Shown: positions 35,119 through 43,845 of the stretch, piece by piece
How the letters are laid out: each line of letters starts with the position of its first letter
Position numbering within the stretch: position 1 is the stretch's first letter
From: Kibdelosporangium sp. MJ126-NF4
GTDB taxonomy: Bacteria; Actinomycetota; Actinomycetes; Mycobacteriales; Pseudonocardiaceae
DNA: 64,000 bases
Assembly: GCF_000826545.1 (NCBI RefSeq)
Contig: NZ_CDME01000002.1
Coordinates: 496,001 to 560,000, forward strand
Direction: 5' to 3'
The notes under the pieces: generated by a model
Databases searched by the model: none
What the model saw: only the letters and a program-made list of their open reading frames with translations
Told to the model about the DNA's origin: nothing
Made by a program: the position numbers and the translations under genes

Positions 35119-35933
35119 TGGGACGGATTACCGCCACCGACCTTTCCTGGTCGGTCAAGGGACACCGGCTGCTGGACAGCATCGACATGGCAGCCCAGGA
35201 AGGGATGACCGTCGGGCTGCTGGGCCCCAACGGCTCGGGCAAGTCCACGCTGCTGCGCCTGCTCGCCGGACTGCGCCGCCCCGACACCGGAACCGTCCGA
35301 TACGACGACACCAGCTTGCGCGACCTCAGCCGCCGGATGCTGGCCCGACGGCTCGCCGTCGTCGAACAGGACGTGTCAGCCCACAGCCACGTCAACGTCC
35401 GTCAGGTCGTGGAACTCGGCCGCACCCCGTTCCGGGGTCGCTTCGACGGGCTGACCGAGCACGATCGGCGGGTGGTCGACGCGGCACTGCAACGGGTCGA
35501 CATCGCTGACAAGCAGCGCCAGAGCTGGAACACCCTTTCCGGAGGGGAGAAACAGCGAGCGCAGCTCGCCCGTGCGCTGGCTCAGGAGCCGCGCGAGATC
35601 CTGCTCGACGAACCCACCAACCACCTCGACATCCGCCACCAGCTCGAACTCCTCGACCTGTTGACGTCGCTGGACATCACCTGCGTCATCGCCCTGCACG
35701 ACCTCAACCTCGCCGTCCGCTACTGCGACCATGTCGTCATCCTGGATCACGGAATGGTGGTCGCCGCGGGCAGTCCGGAGACCGTGCTGACCCCGGACCT
35801 GATCAAGTCGGTCTACGGCGTCAATGTTCTCATCGACCGCGAACCCACCACGGACATTCTCCGAGTCACCTACCTGGCTGCGGCCTCCTCGGGAACGACT
35901 GCCAGGAAAGCGGTACACCCCGATCCTCGGTAG
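35118..35933 (+). CDS. FecE/BtuD-type ABC transporter ATP-binding protein
   Basis: 271 aa. Walker A GPNGSGKST (about 36-44), Q-loop VEQDVSAHSH, signature LSGGEKQRAQLARALAQEPREILLDEPTNHLD (about 136-168, with Walker B), and the switch His in ALHDLNLA. Last gene of the transport operon that begins at 29453. Followed by a 303-bp promoter-like region before the biosynthetic genes, so the two operons are probably transcribed separately but may be co-regulated. Confidence 0.93.
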   Translation: MGRITATDLSWSVKGHRLLDSIDMAAQEGMTVGLLGPNGSGKSTLLRLLAGLRRPDTGTVRYDDTSLRDLSRRMLARRLAVVEQDVSAHSHVNVRQVVELGRTPFRGRFDGLTEHDRRVVDAALQRVDIADKQRQSWNTLSGGEKQRAQLARALAQEPREILLDEPTNHLDIRHQLELLDLLTSLDITCVIALHDLNLAVRYCDHVVILDHGMVVAAGSPETVLTPDLIKSVYGVNVLIDREPTTDILRVTYLAAASSGTTARKAVHPDPR

Positions 35934-36236
35934 GTGTCGACCGTTCGGCGACCCTGGCCGCTGCGGTCGAGGCCGTGCGGAAGTGGTCGCCTGGACCAGA
36001 GGGAACCTCGCCGCTCCTTCACGCAAAGTCCGAAACTAAATTTAGGAAACTTTTGAAAAGCCGCCGAACGTGGTCAATGCCGGTGGTTCCTTGAACGTGC
36101 GCGTTGATCGCTCTATCCTGAGTTTAGGAAATGCGATCCTTTGTTGCGGGACGCCAATCTGGGGTTGATCGACGAGTCGGAACATGTGCCTACAGGTGCT
36201 TTCAGGGTTGCGCCTGAATGAGATTGGACGGCATTC
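35934..36236. promoter_or_regulatory. 303-bp AT-richer promoter region upstream of the biosynthetic operon
   Basis: No gene is seen here. It contains a perfect 10-bp palindrome CTAAATTTAG (36036-36045) and two copies of TTTAGGAAA (36041-36049 and 36123-36131), 82 bp apart, in DNA clearly richer in A/T than its surroundings. The second copy lies in TCCTGAGTTTAGGA, an imperfect dyad. These are candidate binding sites for a cluster regulator; they do not match the full 19-bp iron box of DmdR/IdeR. The real start could also lie at ATG 36243, two codons in. Confidence 0.5.
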
Positions 36237-37424
36237 ATGTCCATGCTGGATAACCAGGAACTGCGGCGGATATCTATTTTCGACACGACCCTGCGGGACG
36301 GCGAGCAGGCTCCGGGAAACGCGATGCGCCCAGAGCAGAAATTGGAGCTGGCGCTGGCCATCGAATCGCTCGGAGTGGATGTCATCGAGACCGGATTCCC
36401 GAGTTCGTCCCCGAGCGACTTCCGGGCCACCCGGCTCATCTCGGAGGCGGTGAGCTCGGCACGGATCGCCACCCTCAACCGTGCCCTTCGTGACGACGTC
36501 CGGCTGGCCATCGAGGCGGGCGGTACCGAGCGCCATCACATGCAGATCATGGCGACCGGCAGCGAGACACACCTGGAGAACAAGCGGGGGATCACGCAGG
36601 CGGAGGCCGTGCGGGAGGTCGTCGACTCCATCGAGTACGCGAAGTCGCTCGGAGCGCAGCACGTGACGCTGGGCATCGAGGACGCCTCCCGAGGGTCGGA
36701 TGCCCTGCTGCGCGAACTGGTGGTGGAGTCGGTCGGGGCGGGCGCGGACACGGTGACCGTCGCCGACACCACGGGATGTATGACGCCCGGCGAGTTCGGC
36801 GGGCTCATCGGACGGATCCGCGGCTGGGTGCCACCGGAGGTGGTCATCGCCACCCACTGCCACGAAGACCTGGGACTGTCCCTCGCCAACGCGCTGGCGG
36901 GTATCCAGGCGGGAGCCGACGAGGTGCAGACCTGCCTCGCCGGTATCGGTGAGCGGGCGGGAAACACTCCGCTCGAGGAACTGATCGCCGTGCTGACCTA
37001 CAAGGGCAGTGCGATCGGTGCGACGACCACGGCGAAGCCCGATGGGCTCTATTCGGCGTTCCAGCTGCTCTGCTCCGTCATCGGTCTTGTCCAGCCGCGC
37101 AACAAGGCCCTCTTCGGGACGAACGCCTTCGCCACCCAGGCCGGCATCCATCAGGCGGGCATGCTGCGCGCGCCGATCACCTACGAGTACGTCGAGCCCG
37201 CCCGGTTCGGCCGCGAGCGCACCATGCTGGTCGGCAGGCATTCCGGCCGGGCCGTGCTCCGGTACGTGTTCGAGGACATCGGTATCCCGGTGGACGAGCG
37301 GGTGGTGGACACGATCTACGAGCAGCACGTCGCGAACCGCACCAACGGCGAATGCATCGACCTGGCGGGCATTCGTGAGCTGATCCTCGACCAGATGGCC
37401 ACCGCGTCCGGGACGAGCGCATGA
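36237..37424 (+). CDS. 2-isopropylmalate synthase/homocitrate synthase family protein lacking the regulatory domain
   Basis: 395 aa. DRE-TIM metallolyase: D-T-T-L-R-D-G-E-Q (16-24) supplies the metal-binding Asp and catalytic Arg; H-C-H-E-D (about 206-210) supplies the metal His pair; [13 protein letters not shown] is more IPMS-like than homocitrate-synthase-like. IPMS enzymes of leucine synthesis are 500-640 aa with a C-terminal leucine-sensing LeuA dimer domain; here that domain is absent, so feedback inhibition is unlikely. It would condense acetyl-CoA with a 2-oxo acid to start a one-carbon extension. Substrate not readable. First gene of the operon; coupled to LeuC by ATGA. Confidence 0.9.
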   Translation: MSMLDNQELRRISIFDTTLRDGEQAPGNAMRPEQKLELALAIESLGVDVIETGFPSSSPSDFRATRLISEAVSSARIATLNRALRDDVRLAIEAGGTERHHMQIMATGSETHLENKRGITQAEAVREVVDSIEYAKSLGAQHVTLGIEDASRGSDALLRELVVESVGAGADTVTVADTTGCMTPGEFGGLIGRIRGWVPPEVVIATHCHEDLGLSLANALAGIQAGADEVQTCLAGIGERAGNTPLEELIAVLTYKGSAIGATTTAKPDGLYSAFQLLCSVIGLVQPRNKALFGTNAFATQAGIHQAGMLRAPITYEYVEPARFGRERTMLVGRHSGRAVLRYVFEDIGIPVDERVVDTIYEQHVANRTNGECIDLAGIRELILDQMATASGTSA

Positions 37425-38824
37425 GCGATGGCGGCACGCTGATCGAGAAGGTCTGGCGAGACCATGTCGTGTGGTCCGAGCCTGGCGAACCGGATCTGCT
37501 CTACATCGACCTGCACCTGGTGCACGAGGCGAGCTCGCCGCAGGCCTTCGACGGGCTGCGGCTCAGCGGCAGACGGGTCCGGCGCCCGGACCTGACGCTG
37601 GCGCTGGAGGACCACAACGTTCCGACCCGCTCGCTCACGCTCACCGATCAGATGGGTGCCAAGCAGGTGGACACGCTGCGCCGCAACTGTGCCGAACAGG
37701 GCATCGAACTCTTCCGGCTGGGCGATGCCAGGCAGGGGATCGTGCACGTCGTCGCCCCCGAACGGGGTTTCGTCCACCCCGGCATGTCGGTGATCTGCGG
37801 TGACAGCCACACCTCCACGCACGGTGCGTTCGGTGCGCTGGCCTTCGGTGTCGGTACCAGCGACGTCGAGCACGTACTGGCGACGCAGACCCTGCCCCTG
37901 ACCCGCCCGCGCACGATGGCGGTCGAGTTCACCGGCGAGCCACCCTCCGGCGTGGCGGCCAAGGACCTCGTCCTTGCGCTCATTGCCCAGATCGGTGCCA
38001 ACGGCGCCTACGGTCACATCATCGAATTCCGGGGCCGGGCCGTCGAGCAGTTGACGATGGAAGGCCGGATGACGATGTGCAACATGAGCATCGAGGCTGG
38101 GGCCCGTGCCGGAATGGTCGCCCCGGACCAGGTCACCTACGACTATCTCGAAGGCCTCCCCGGCGCTCCGGCGGCTGACCGGTGGGCCGAGGCGGTCGCC
38201 TACTGGGAGACGCTGCGCTCCGACCCGGATGCCACGTTCGACCGCGTCGTCATGGTCGACGTCTCGGCGCTGGCCCCGTTCGTCACCTGGGGCACCAACC
38301 CGGGGCAGGCGGTGCCGATCGGCCGCCCCGTGCCGGATCCGGCGTTCATGCCCGACCAGCGGGACCGTGCCGCGGCGCGACGGGCACTGTCCTATATGGA
38401 CCTCGAACCGGGAACTGTCACGGACGCGATCGAGATCGACGTGGTGTTCCTCGGTTCCTGCACGAACGCCCGGATCGAGGACCTGCGGTCGGCGGCGGCC
38501 GTGTTGCGCGGGCGCAAGCTCGCTCCCGGGATGCGCATGCTCGTCGTGCCCGGATCGATGGCCGTGCGGGAGCGGGCCGAGGCGGAGGGTCTGCACGAGG
38601 TGTTCCTGGAGGCGGGGGCGGAATGGCGGCTCTCGGGCTGTTCGATGTGCCTCGGCATGAACGCCGATCGGCTTGGCGGTGCCGAAAGATGCGCGTCCAC
38701 CTCCAACCGCAACTACGAGGGACGGCAGGGGCCCGGTGCGCGGACCCACCTGGTCTCACCGGCCGTCGCGGCCGCGACGGCCGTCACCGGCCGCATCACC
38801 GCACCGAGCAAACTGGAAGGGTGA
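37421..38824 (+). CDS. leuC: 3-isopropylmalate dehydratase large subunit-like protein
   Basis: 467 aa, normal LeuC length. Aconitase-family [4Fe-4S] cysteines in FLGSCTNAR (about C347) and C-S-M-C-L-G-M-N (about C407, C410), and substrate loop [14 protein letters not shown] (Y in place of the usual F). [33 protein letters not shown] near 125-160 matches the family. With the small subunit encoded next it isomerises a 2-alkylmalate to the 3-alkylmalate. This copy sits in a biosynthetic cluster and probably serves an extended or modified substrate rather than leucine synthesis. Symbol used for family only. Confidence 0.92.
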   Translation: MSDGGTLIEKVWRDHVVWSEPGEPDLLYIDLHLVHEASSPQAFDGLRLSGRRVRRPDLTLALEDHNVPTRSLTLTDQMGAKQVDTLRRNCAEQGIELFRLGDARQGIVHVVAPERGFVHPGMSVICGDSHTSTHGAFGALAFGVGTSDVEHVLATQTLPLTRPRTMAVEFTGEPPSGVAAKDLVLALIAQIGANGAYGHIIEFRGRAVEQLTMEGRMTMCNMSIEAGARAGMVAPDQVTYDYLEGLPGAPAADRWAEAVAYWETLRSDPDATFDRVVMVDVSALAPFVTWGTNPGQAVPIGRPVPDPAFMPDQRDRAAARRALSYMDLEPGTVTDAIEIDVVFLGSCTNARIEDLRSAAAVLRGRKLAPGMRMLVVPGSMAVRERAEAEGLHEVFLEAGAEWRLSGCSMCLGMNADRLGGAERCASTSNRNYEGRQGPGARTHLVSPAVAAATAVTGRITAPSKLEG

Positions 38825-38827
38825 GTG

Positions 38828-39463
38828 ATGGAACCCCTCGCCGAGCACACCGGGCGCGGAGTGTGCCTGCGCCGTGACGATGTCGACACCGACCAGATCC
38901 TCCCCTCGCAGTACTGCAAGCGGCTCACCAAGAGCGGCTACGCCGATGCGCTGTTCGCGGGCTGGCGCGAGGACCCCGAGTTCGTGCTGAACCGGCCCGG
39001 CAACGCCGGGGCGAGCATCTTGGTGGCGGCCGCGAACTTCGGTACCGGCAGCTCCAGGGAACACGCCGTGTGGGGATTGCGGGACTGGGGGTTCGTCGTG
39101 GTGATCGCGACCAGTTTCGGGGACATCTTCCGGCGCAACGCGCTCAAGAACGGCCTGCTGGCGGTCGAACTGCCGGAATCGGTCGTCTCCCGGCTGGCCG
39201 CCCTGATCGACGCCGATCCGGCCACCACCATCACGGTGGACCTGTCCGCCATGGAGGTAAGGGCCGCGGGGAACAGTCACCCCTTCACCGTGGACGAACG
39301 GGCTCGCTGGCTCCTGCTCAACGGTCTCGACGAGATCGCGGTGACGCTGGACAAACACGATGCGATCCAGGCATACGAGAACGATCGCAGGCCGTGGTTG
39401 CCACAGCTCGTGCCGACCGCATCGCAACCGGTCCCCGGGCTGTCCGAGGGGGCAGGGTCATGA
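38828..39463 (+). CDS. leuD: 3-isopropylmalate dehydratase small subunit-like protein
   Basis: 211 aa from ATG 38828; a GTG at 38825 is directly adjacent. Family stretches: DDVDTDQILPSQYCKRL (about 17-33), ANFGTGSSREHAVWGLRDWG (about 70-90) and the swivel-domain FGDIFRRNALKNGLL. It forms the heterodimeric isomerase with the LeuC-like protein. Stop overlaps the LeuB-like start by ATGA. Confidence 0.93.
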   Translation: MEPLAEHTGRGVCLRRDDVDTDQILPSQYCKRLTKSGYADALFAGWREDPEFVLNRPGNAGASILVAAANFGTGSSREHAVWGLRDWGFVVVIATSFGDIFRRNALKNGLLAVELPESVVSRLAALIDADPATTITVDLSAMEVRAAGNSHPFTVDERARWLLLNGLDEIAVTLDKHDAIQAYENDRRPWLPQLVPTASQPVPGLSEGAGS

Positions 39464-40485
39464 ACACGCCGATCACGGTGATCCCCGGTGACGGCATCGG
39501 CCCGGAGGTGGTCGACCAGGCGCTGGAGACACTGGACGCACTCGGCCTTGGGATCGACATCGACGTCCTCGACCACGTCAACGCCGGAACCTGGCTGGAC
39601 AACGGCAATGCACTGTCCGAAAAGGACATGGGCCGCGTCCGGTCGAGTGCGGCCACACTGCTCGGAGCGGTCGGCGACCCCCGTGTCGGTCCCGACTACG
39701 CCCGCTCGGTGCTGCTGCGGCTTCGGTTCGAGCTCGACCTGTATGTCAACTTCCGGCCTGCCAAGTTGCTCCACGACCGGCTCAGCCCCCTGCGCCACGA
39801 CGACCGCCGGGCGATCGACTGTGTCGTGATCCGGGAGAACACCGAGGGGCTGTACGCGGGAGTGGGGGGAAACCTTCGCCCGCACACCGAGTACGAGACG
39901 GCGATCGACACCGAGATCAGCACGTACCACGGGGTGACCCGGATTCTCGACTTCGCCTTCGGCGCCGCGCGGCGATCGGTGTGCCTGGTGGACAAGTCCA
40001 ACGCGGTGCCACATGGCGGCGGGCTCTGGCAGCGATGCTGGCGTGAGGTAAGCGAACGGCACCCGGGGATCGAGACGACGCACCTCTACATCGACTCGGC
40101 CGTGATGAAGCTGGTGTCGGACCCGACGGCCTTCGACGTGATCGTGGCCAACAACTCCCACGGCGACATCCTCAGTGACCTCGCCGCCGAGCTCGCCGGC
40201 GGAGTCGGAACCTCGGCGTCGGCGAACATCAACGGCGCCAACGGATACGGGCTGTTCGAGCCGGTACACGGAACCGCGCCGGACATCGCGGGCCGTGGTG
40301 TGGCGAACCCTATCGGCGCGGTCCTCACCACCGCCCTGCTCGTCGAGCGACTCGGCCATCTCGAAGCCGCGGACAGGGTGCGCGGCGCTGTCGACAGGGT
40401 CGTCGCAGCCGGGAGGGTGACGCCGGATCTCGGCGGCTCGCTCGGTACCGCAGCCGTCGGCGCGGCCATCCGGGAGGCACTGTGA
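39460..40485 (+). CDS. leuB: 3-isopropylmalate dehydrogenase-like (isocitrate/isopropylmalate dehydrogenase family)
   Basis: 341 aa. ITVIPGDGIGPEVV at the N-terminus; R-x-x-L-x-x-Y-x-N-x-R-P substrate motif in LRLRFELDLYVNFRPAK (about 85-101); IRENTEGLYAG; catalytic Lys in VDKSNAVPHGGG and Asp pair in NNSHGDILSDLAAELAGG; NAD adenine motif GLFEPVHGTAPDIAGRG. It oxidises and decarboxylates a 3-alkylmalate to the one-carbon longer 2-oxo acid. The hydrophobic recognition patch (LLRLRFELD) deviates from LeuB, so the side chain may differ. Coupled by ATGA-type overlaps on both sides. Confidence 0.9.
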   Translation: MNTPITVIPGDGIGPEVVDQALETLDALGLGIDIDVLDHVNAGTWLDNGNALSEKDMGRVRSSAATLLGAVGDPRVGPDYARSVLLRLRFELDLYVNFRPAKLLHDRLSPLRHDDRRAIDCVVIRENTEGLYAGVGGNLRPHTEYETAIDTEISTYHGVTRILDFAFGAARRSVCLVDKSNAVPHGGGLWQRCWREVSERHPGIETTHLYIDSAVMKLVSDPTAFDVIVANNSHGDILSDLAAELAGGVGTSASANINGANGYGLFEPVHGTAPDIAGRGVANPIGAVLTTALLVERLGHLEAADRVRGAVDRVVAAGRVTPDLGGSLGTAAVGAAIREAL

Positions 40486-41681
40486 GCGCGACACTCGGAG
40501 GACAGGCGAACATGCCCGCACCAGCGATCTCCGCACGCGCACGCGCGCTGGCCCCCGGCCGGTTGTTCACCCTTTTGCGTGAGGCCGACAAGTACGATGC
40601 GATCGACCTCGCGCTCGGAGTTCCGGGAGCACCGGTGACCCCTCCGGCGATGGTCGACGCGGCCTGCGCCGCGCTGCGGGCGGGCCGTAACCAGTACGAG
40701 AACCCGGACGGCAACCTCGAGCTGCGTCGTCAGATCGCGGGTGGACTGTCCGTTCCCGCCGATCCGGTCACCGAGCTGACCATCACGGCGGGTGCCACCG
40801 AAGGGTTGCACACCGCGATGTTGTCCGTCGTGGACCCCGGTGACGAGGTCGTCCTGTTCGAACCCGTCTACGAGAACTTCATCAGTGCCATCGCGCTCGC
40901 CGGTGGCGTGCCACGGTTGGTCCGCGGCCACCCGCCCCGATGGCGCTACGATCCCGCCGAGCTGCGCGCGGCCTTCGGCCCGCGAACCAAGGCGATCGTG
41001 CTCGGCACCCCGAACAATCCCACCGGGCGGATGCTGTCCGCCGACGAACTCGCCGAGATCGGCGAGCTGTGCGTCCGCTGGAACGCGGTGGTGCTCTCCG
41101 ACGAGATATATTCCGCGTTCACCTTCGACGGTAACCGGCATGTCTCCGCCGCCGACATACCCGAGCTGCGGGATCGCTGCTTCGTCCTCGGCAGCCTCTC
41201 GAAGAGTCACGCGGTCAGCGGCTGGCGGATCGGCTACCTGCGGGCGGCCCCCGCGCTGACCGAGGTGGCGCGTCAGGTCCACGTCGCCGTGTGCGGTGGT
41301 ACCGCGGCCCCGCTGCAGGAGGCCGCGGCCGTCGCGGCGGCGGCCGACCCGCGGTTCGGGCTGCCCGCCGACGATCTGTCGCACCAGCGCGACCGGATCG
41401 TCGAGATGTTCACCGAACTGGGCTTCGACTGCATGCCCCCCGACGGCGGCTGCTACCTGATGGCGAACATCCGGCCGTACACCGCCGAGGACTGCGAGAC
41501 GCTGGCCCACCGCCTTGTTGAGGAAGCCGGGGTGCTGGTCGCACCCGGCCGGTACTTCCACCTGGCGGAAGGGCGGGGAGACGACCTGGTGCGGATCGCG
41601 TTCAACCGCGCGCCCGGCCTACTGGACGAGGTGGCCAGGAGGCTGAGCGCGGTCCGCGTGCCGAGCCAGGCCAGGAGGTGA
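40482..41681 (+). CDS. PLP-dependent class I/II aminotransferase
   Basis: 399 aa, fold type I. NQYENPDGNLELRRQIA (about 68-84), GATEGLHTAML, NNPTGRML (about 180), DEIYSAF (PLP pyridine Asp), and PLP lysine in S-L-S-K-S-H-A-V-S-G-W-R-I-G-Y (about K241). It resembles the kynurenine/methionine aminotransferase group. In context it would convert the extended 2-oxo acid from the Leu-type enzymes to the amino acid loaded by the NRPS. The last step could alternatively work on the second building block. Confidence 0.9.
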   Translation: MSATLGGQANMPAPAISARARALAPGRLFTLLREADKYDAIDLALGVPGAPVTPPAMVDAACAALRAGRNQYENPDGNLELRRQIAGGLSVPADPVTELTITAGATEGLHTAMLSVVDPGDEVVLFEPVYENFISAIALAGGVPRLVRGHPPRWRYDPAELRAAFGPRTKAIVLGTPNNPTGRMLSADELAEIGELCVRWNAVVLSDEIYSAFTFDGNRHVSAADIPELRDRCFVLGSLSKSHAVSGWRIGYLRAAPALTEVARQVHVAVCGGTAAPLQEAAAVAAAADPRFGLPADDLSHQRDRIVEMFTELGFDCMPPDGGCYLMANIRPYTAEDCETLAHRLVEEAGVLVAPGRYFHLAEGRGDDLVRIAFNRAPGLLDEVARRLSAVRVPSQARR

Positions 41682-41688
41682 CGTGGCG

Positions 41689-43845
41689 ATGACGGACGAC
41701 CAGCTGGGAACGGGTTCGCTGTACCGCCGGGCCGACCCTGGCACGATCGAGCTCCTCGACGAACTGGTCCGGGACCGGACGCCCATCTTCGTGGTGCCGT
41801 CGTGGTTCGTCACTCCTGAGGCGGCCCAGGTCGGTTTCCTGCTGTCCGAACGGATCGCGGACCTGTCCGGCGCTCGTGGCACGACCTGCCGCTCGTTCTT
41901 CACCAACTCCCGTCACGAATCGGTCCATGGTGTGATCAAGCTGATGCGGCATCACGCCGCCGCCTCGTACGAGCGGCACCGGGGTCGCGTCCTCGTGCTC
42001 GATCCTGGAGATCTGCTCCGGTCGGCGTTCGACCCCCTCGGCGAGGGCCCGGAACGGGCGCTGGTGCCGAACGTGCACGTGGTGGCCACCCTCGGGCGGT
42101 TCCGGGAGTCACTGGTACTCGGGCACTGGTGCGGCCTGCTCGTCCGCGAGCCGCACCACTTCCCCGCAGGCGAACTGGCCGCCGCCGCAGCCGACGGGGA
42201 CGGCACGCCGCTCTGTCTCGATCTGTCCGATTCGGACCTCGCCGAGCGTGAACGAGGGCTGCTCACGGCGCTCCGCCCGGACCTGGTGATCGTCGGTGAG
42301 CGGCTGAGCGGACACACCGTCCCGTTCTCCGCCTTCACCGGAACCACCGAGATGTTCCGGCCCTGGTCGGACGCCGCGGGCGCCTTCGTGCATTCGAACA
42401 CCTATGGCGGCAACACACTGGCCATGCGCCGGGTCAGGACACACCTGCTCAGGCTGGTCGAGCCGGACGGCCGGGTCGCCGAGACGGTCTCGGCGGCAGA
42501 CGCGGACTGGGCGGCCACACTGCGCCTCTACGAGCGGCACGTGAATCCGGTGACTTCCGCGCTGCACCGCAAACTCCGGGGTGCCCTGCACGTGGTGAAG
42601 GCCGAGGGCACCCGGCTGACCGTCGAACTGGATTCCGGCCGGCGCATCGAGGTGACCGACGCGGCCTGCGGCGGTGGCCTCGGGGTCAACGGCCACAATC
42701 CCGACGACATCCGCACCGAGGTGCTTGCCCAGCATGACCCCGAGCGTGACTACGGCGCCGCGCTGGAGGAGACCCTGGCAAGGGAAACCGGGCTCGCCAA
42801 GGCGTTTCCCGGGGTCAGCGGCGCGGGCGCGGTGGAAACGGCGGTGACACTCGCGCTGCTGGCCGCCCCGCCCGGCCGGAGACGCATCGTCGTGTTCGAT
42901 CACAACTACGGTGGCAAGACCCTCGTCTCGCTGCTGGCCACCGCGGCACCGGGTTCACGCGCACCGTTCGCGCCGCTGTACGAGGACGTGGTGTATCTCG
43001 ACCCGTTCGCACCGGACGCGGTGGAGCGCTTCCTGGCCGAGGCGGCGTCCGGTGAGCTCGCGCTGGTATGGCTGGAGCTGGTACACGGAAGCTCGGACTC
43101 CTACGCGCCGCTGCCGGACGACCTGCTCGCGGCCGTCGCGCGAGAGCGTGAGCGCAGGCGGTTCCTCGTGGGTGTCGACGAGATCCTGACCTCGTTCTAT
43201 CGCTGCGGACGCCGATTCGCCTTCCACGGGCGGCTGCCCGAAGTGGACCTGGTGACGGTGTCCAAGGCGCTGAGCTACCTGTGCATGCCGGTGGCGTCGA
43301 CCGTGGTGTCCGGCGAGGTCTGCGAACGCGCACGGCAGGCCGACCCGGGCCTGGTCGAGCATCTCCGGACCCGGTTCGCCAACCAGCTCGGCGCGCACAT
43401 CGCACTCCACTCACTGTCCCGGGTGGACACTCTGGGGCTACCGGAACGTACCGCCGCGCTGGCGCGTGCGGTCCGTGACTGCCTCGATTCCCTCCCGGAG
43501 CGCGTGGACCCGGCGATCCGCCGCCACTTCGCCGAGGGGCTCTTCGTCCGGCTCGGCATGAACCCGCCCCGGCTGCCGGGGATGCCTGCGTCGCGGGCGG
43601 CCGAGCTGTCGGTCTGGGCGACGTTGTACTGGTGGATCACGAAACGGAAGGTCTTCGTTCCCTACGACTGCCTCGGCGTCCCGCTCACCGCGGGAGAAGC
43701 GGACCTGGACCGGATCACCAGCGGCATCCGTGCCCTGGCAGGGAAAACTCCACGGGCGCTGTGGTGGGCCGCCGTTCTCGGTTGTGCACGAGAGCGTGCG
43801 CTGGCCCGGTTGCGCCGCCCGACAACGGAAAGGAACCGACGATGA
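41689..43845 (+). CDS. tandem class III aminotransferase-fold protein, N-terminal half with catalytic Lys replaced
   Basis: 718 aa from ATG 41689 (AGGAGG 10 nt upstream). The C-terminal half (about 325-700) is a class III PLP enzyme: FPGVSGAGAVETAVTLAL, FDHNYGGKTL, VDEILTSFYRCG, and PLP lysine in T-V-S-K-A-L-S (about K526). The N-terminal half (about 1-300) also aligns to the late part of the class III fold: DLVIVGERLSGHTVPFSAFTG and HSNTYGGNTLAM, but the Lys position holds Glu (about E204). The PLP-phosphate loop T-Y-G-G-N is intact in the N half and degenerate (TRFANQL) in the C half. Class III proteins are usually ~430 aa single-domain dimers. Reaction (transamination, decarboxylation or racemisation) unknown. 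Confidence 0.8.
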   Translation: MTDDQLGTGSLYRRADPGTIELLDELVRDRTPIFVVPSWFVTPEAAQVGFLLSERIADLSGARGTTCRSFFTNSRHESVHGVIKLMRHHAAASYERHRGRVLVLDPGDLLRSAFDPLGEGPERALVPNVHVVATLGRFRESLVLGHWCGLLVREPHHFPAGELAAAAADGDGTPLCLDLSDSDLAERERGLLTALRPDLVIVGERLSGHTVPFSAFTGTTEMFRPWSDAAGAFVHSNTYGGNTLAMRRVRTHLLRLVEPDGRVAETVSAADADWAATLRLYERHVNPVTSALHRKLRGALHVVKAEGTRLTVELDSGRRIEVTDAACGGGLGVNGHNPDDIRTEVLAQHDPERDYGAALEETLARETGLAKAFPGVSGAGAVETAVTLALLAAPPGRRRIVVFDHNYGGKTLVSLLATAAPGSRAPFAPLYEDVVYLDPFAPDAVERFLAEAASGELALVWLELVHGSSDSYAPLPDDLLAAVARERERRRFLVGVDEILTSFYRCGRRFAFHGRLPEVDLVTVSKALSYLCMPVASTVVSGEVCERARQADPGLVEHLRTRFANQLGAHIALHSLSRVDTLGLPERTAALARAVRDCLDSLPERVDPAIRRHFAEGLFVRLGMNPPRLPGMPASRAAELSVWATLYWWITKRKVFVPYDCLGVPLTAGEADLDRITSGIRALAGKTPRALWWAAVLGCARERALARLRRPTTERNRR

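Noticed and set aside
36036..36131. Iron box (DmdR/IdeR) before the biosynthetic operon
   Set aside because: TTAGG is present but the 19-bp TTAGGTTAGGCTAACCTAA consensus is not, on either strand.
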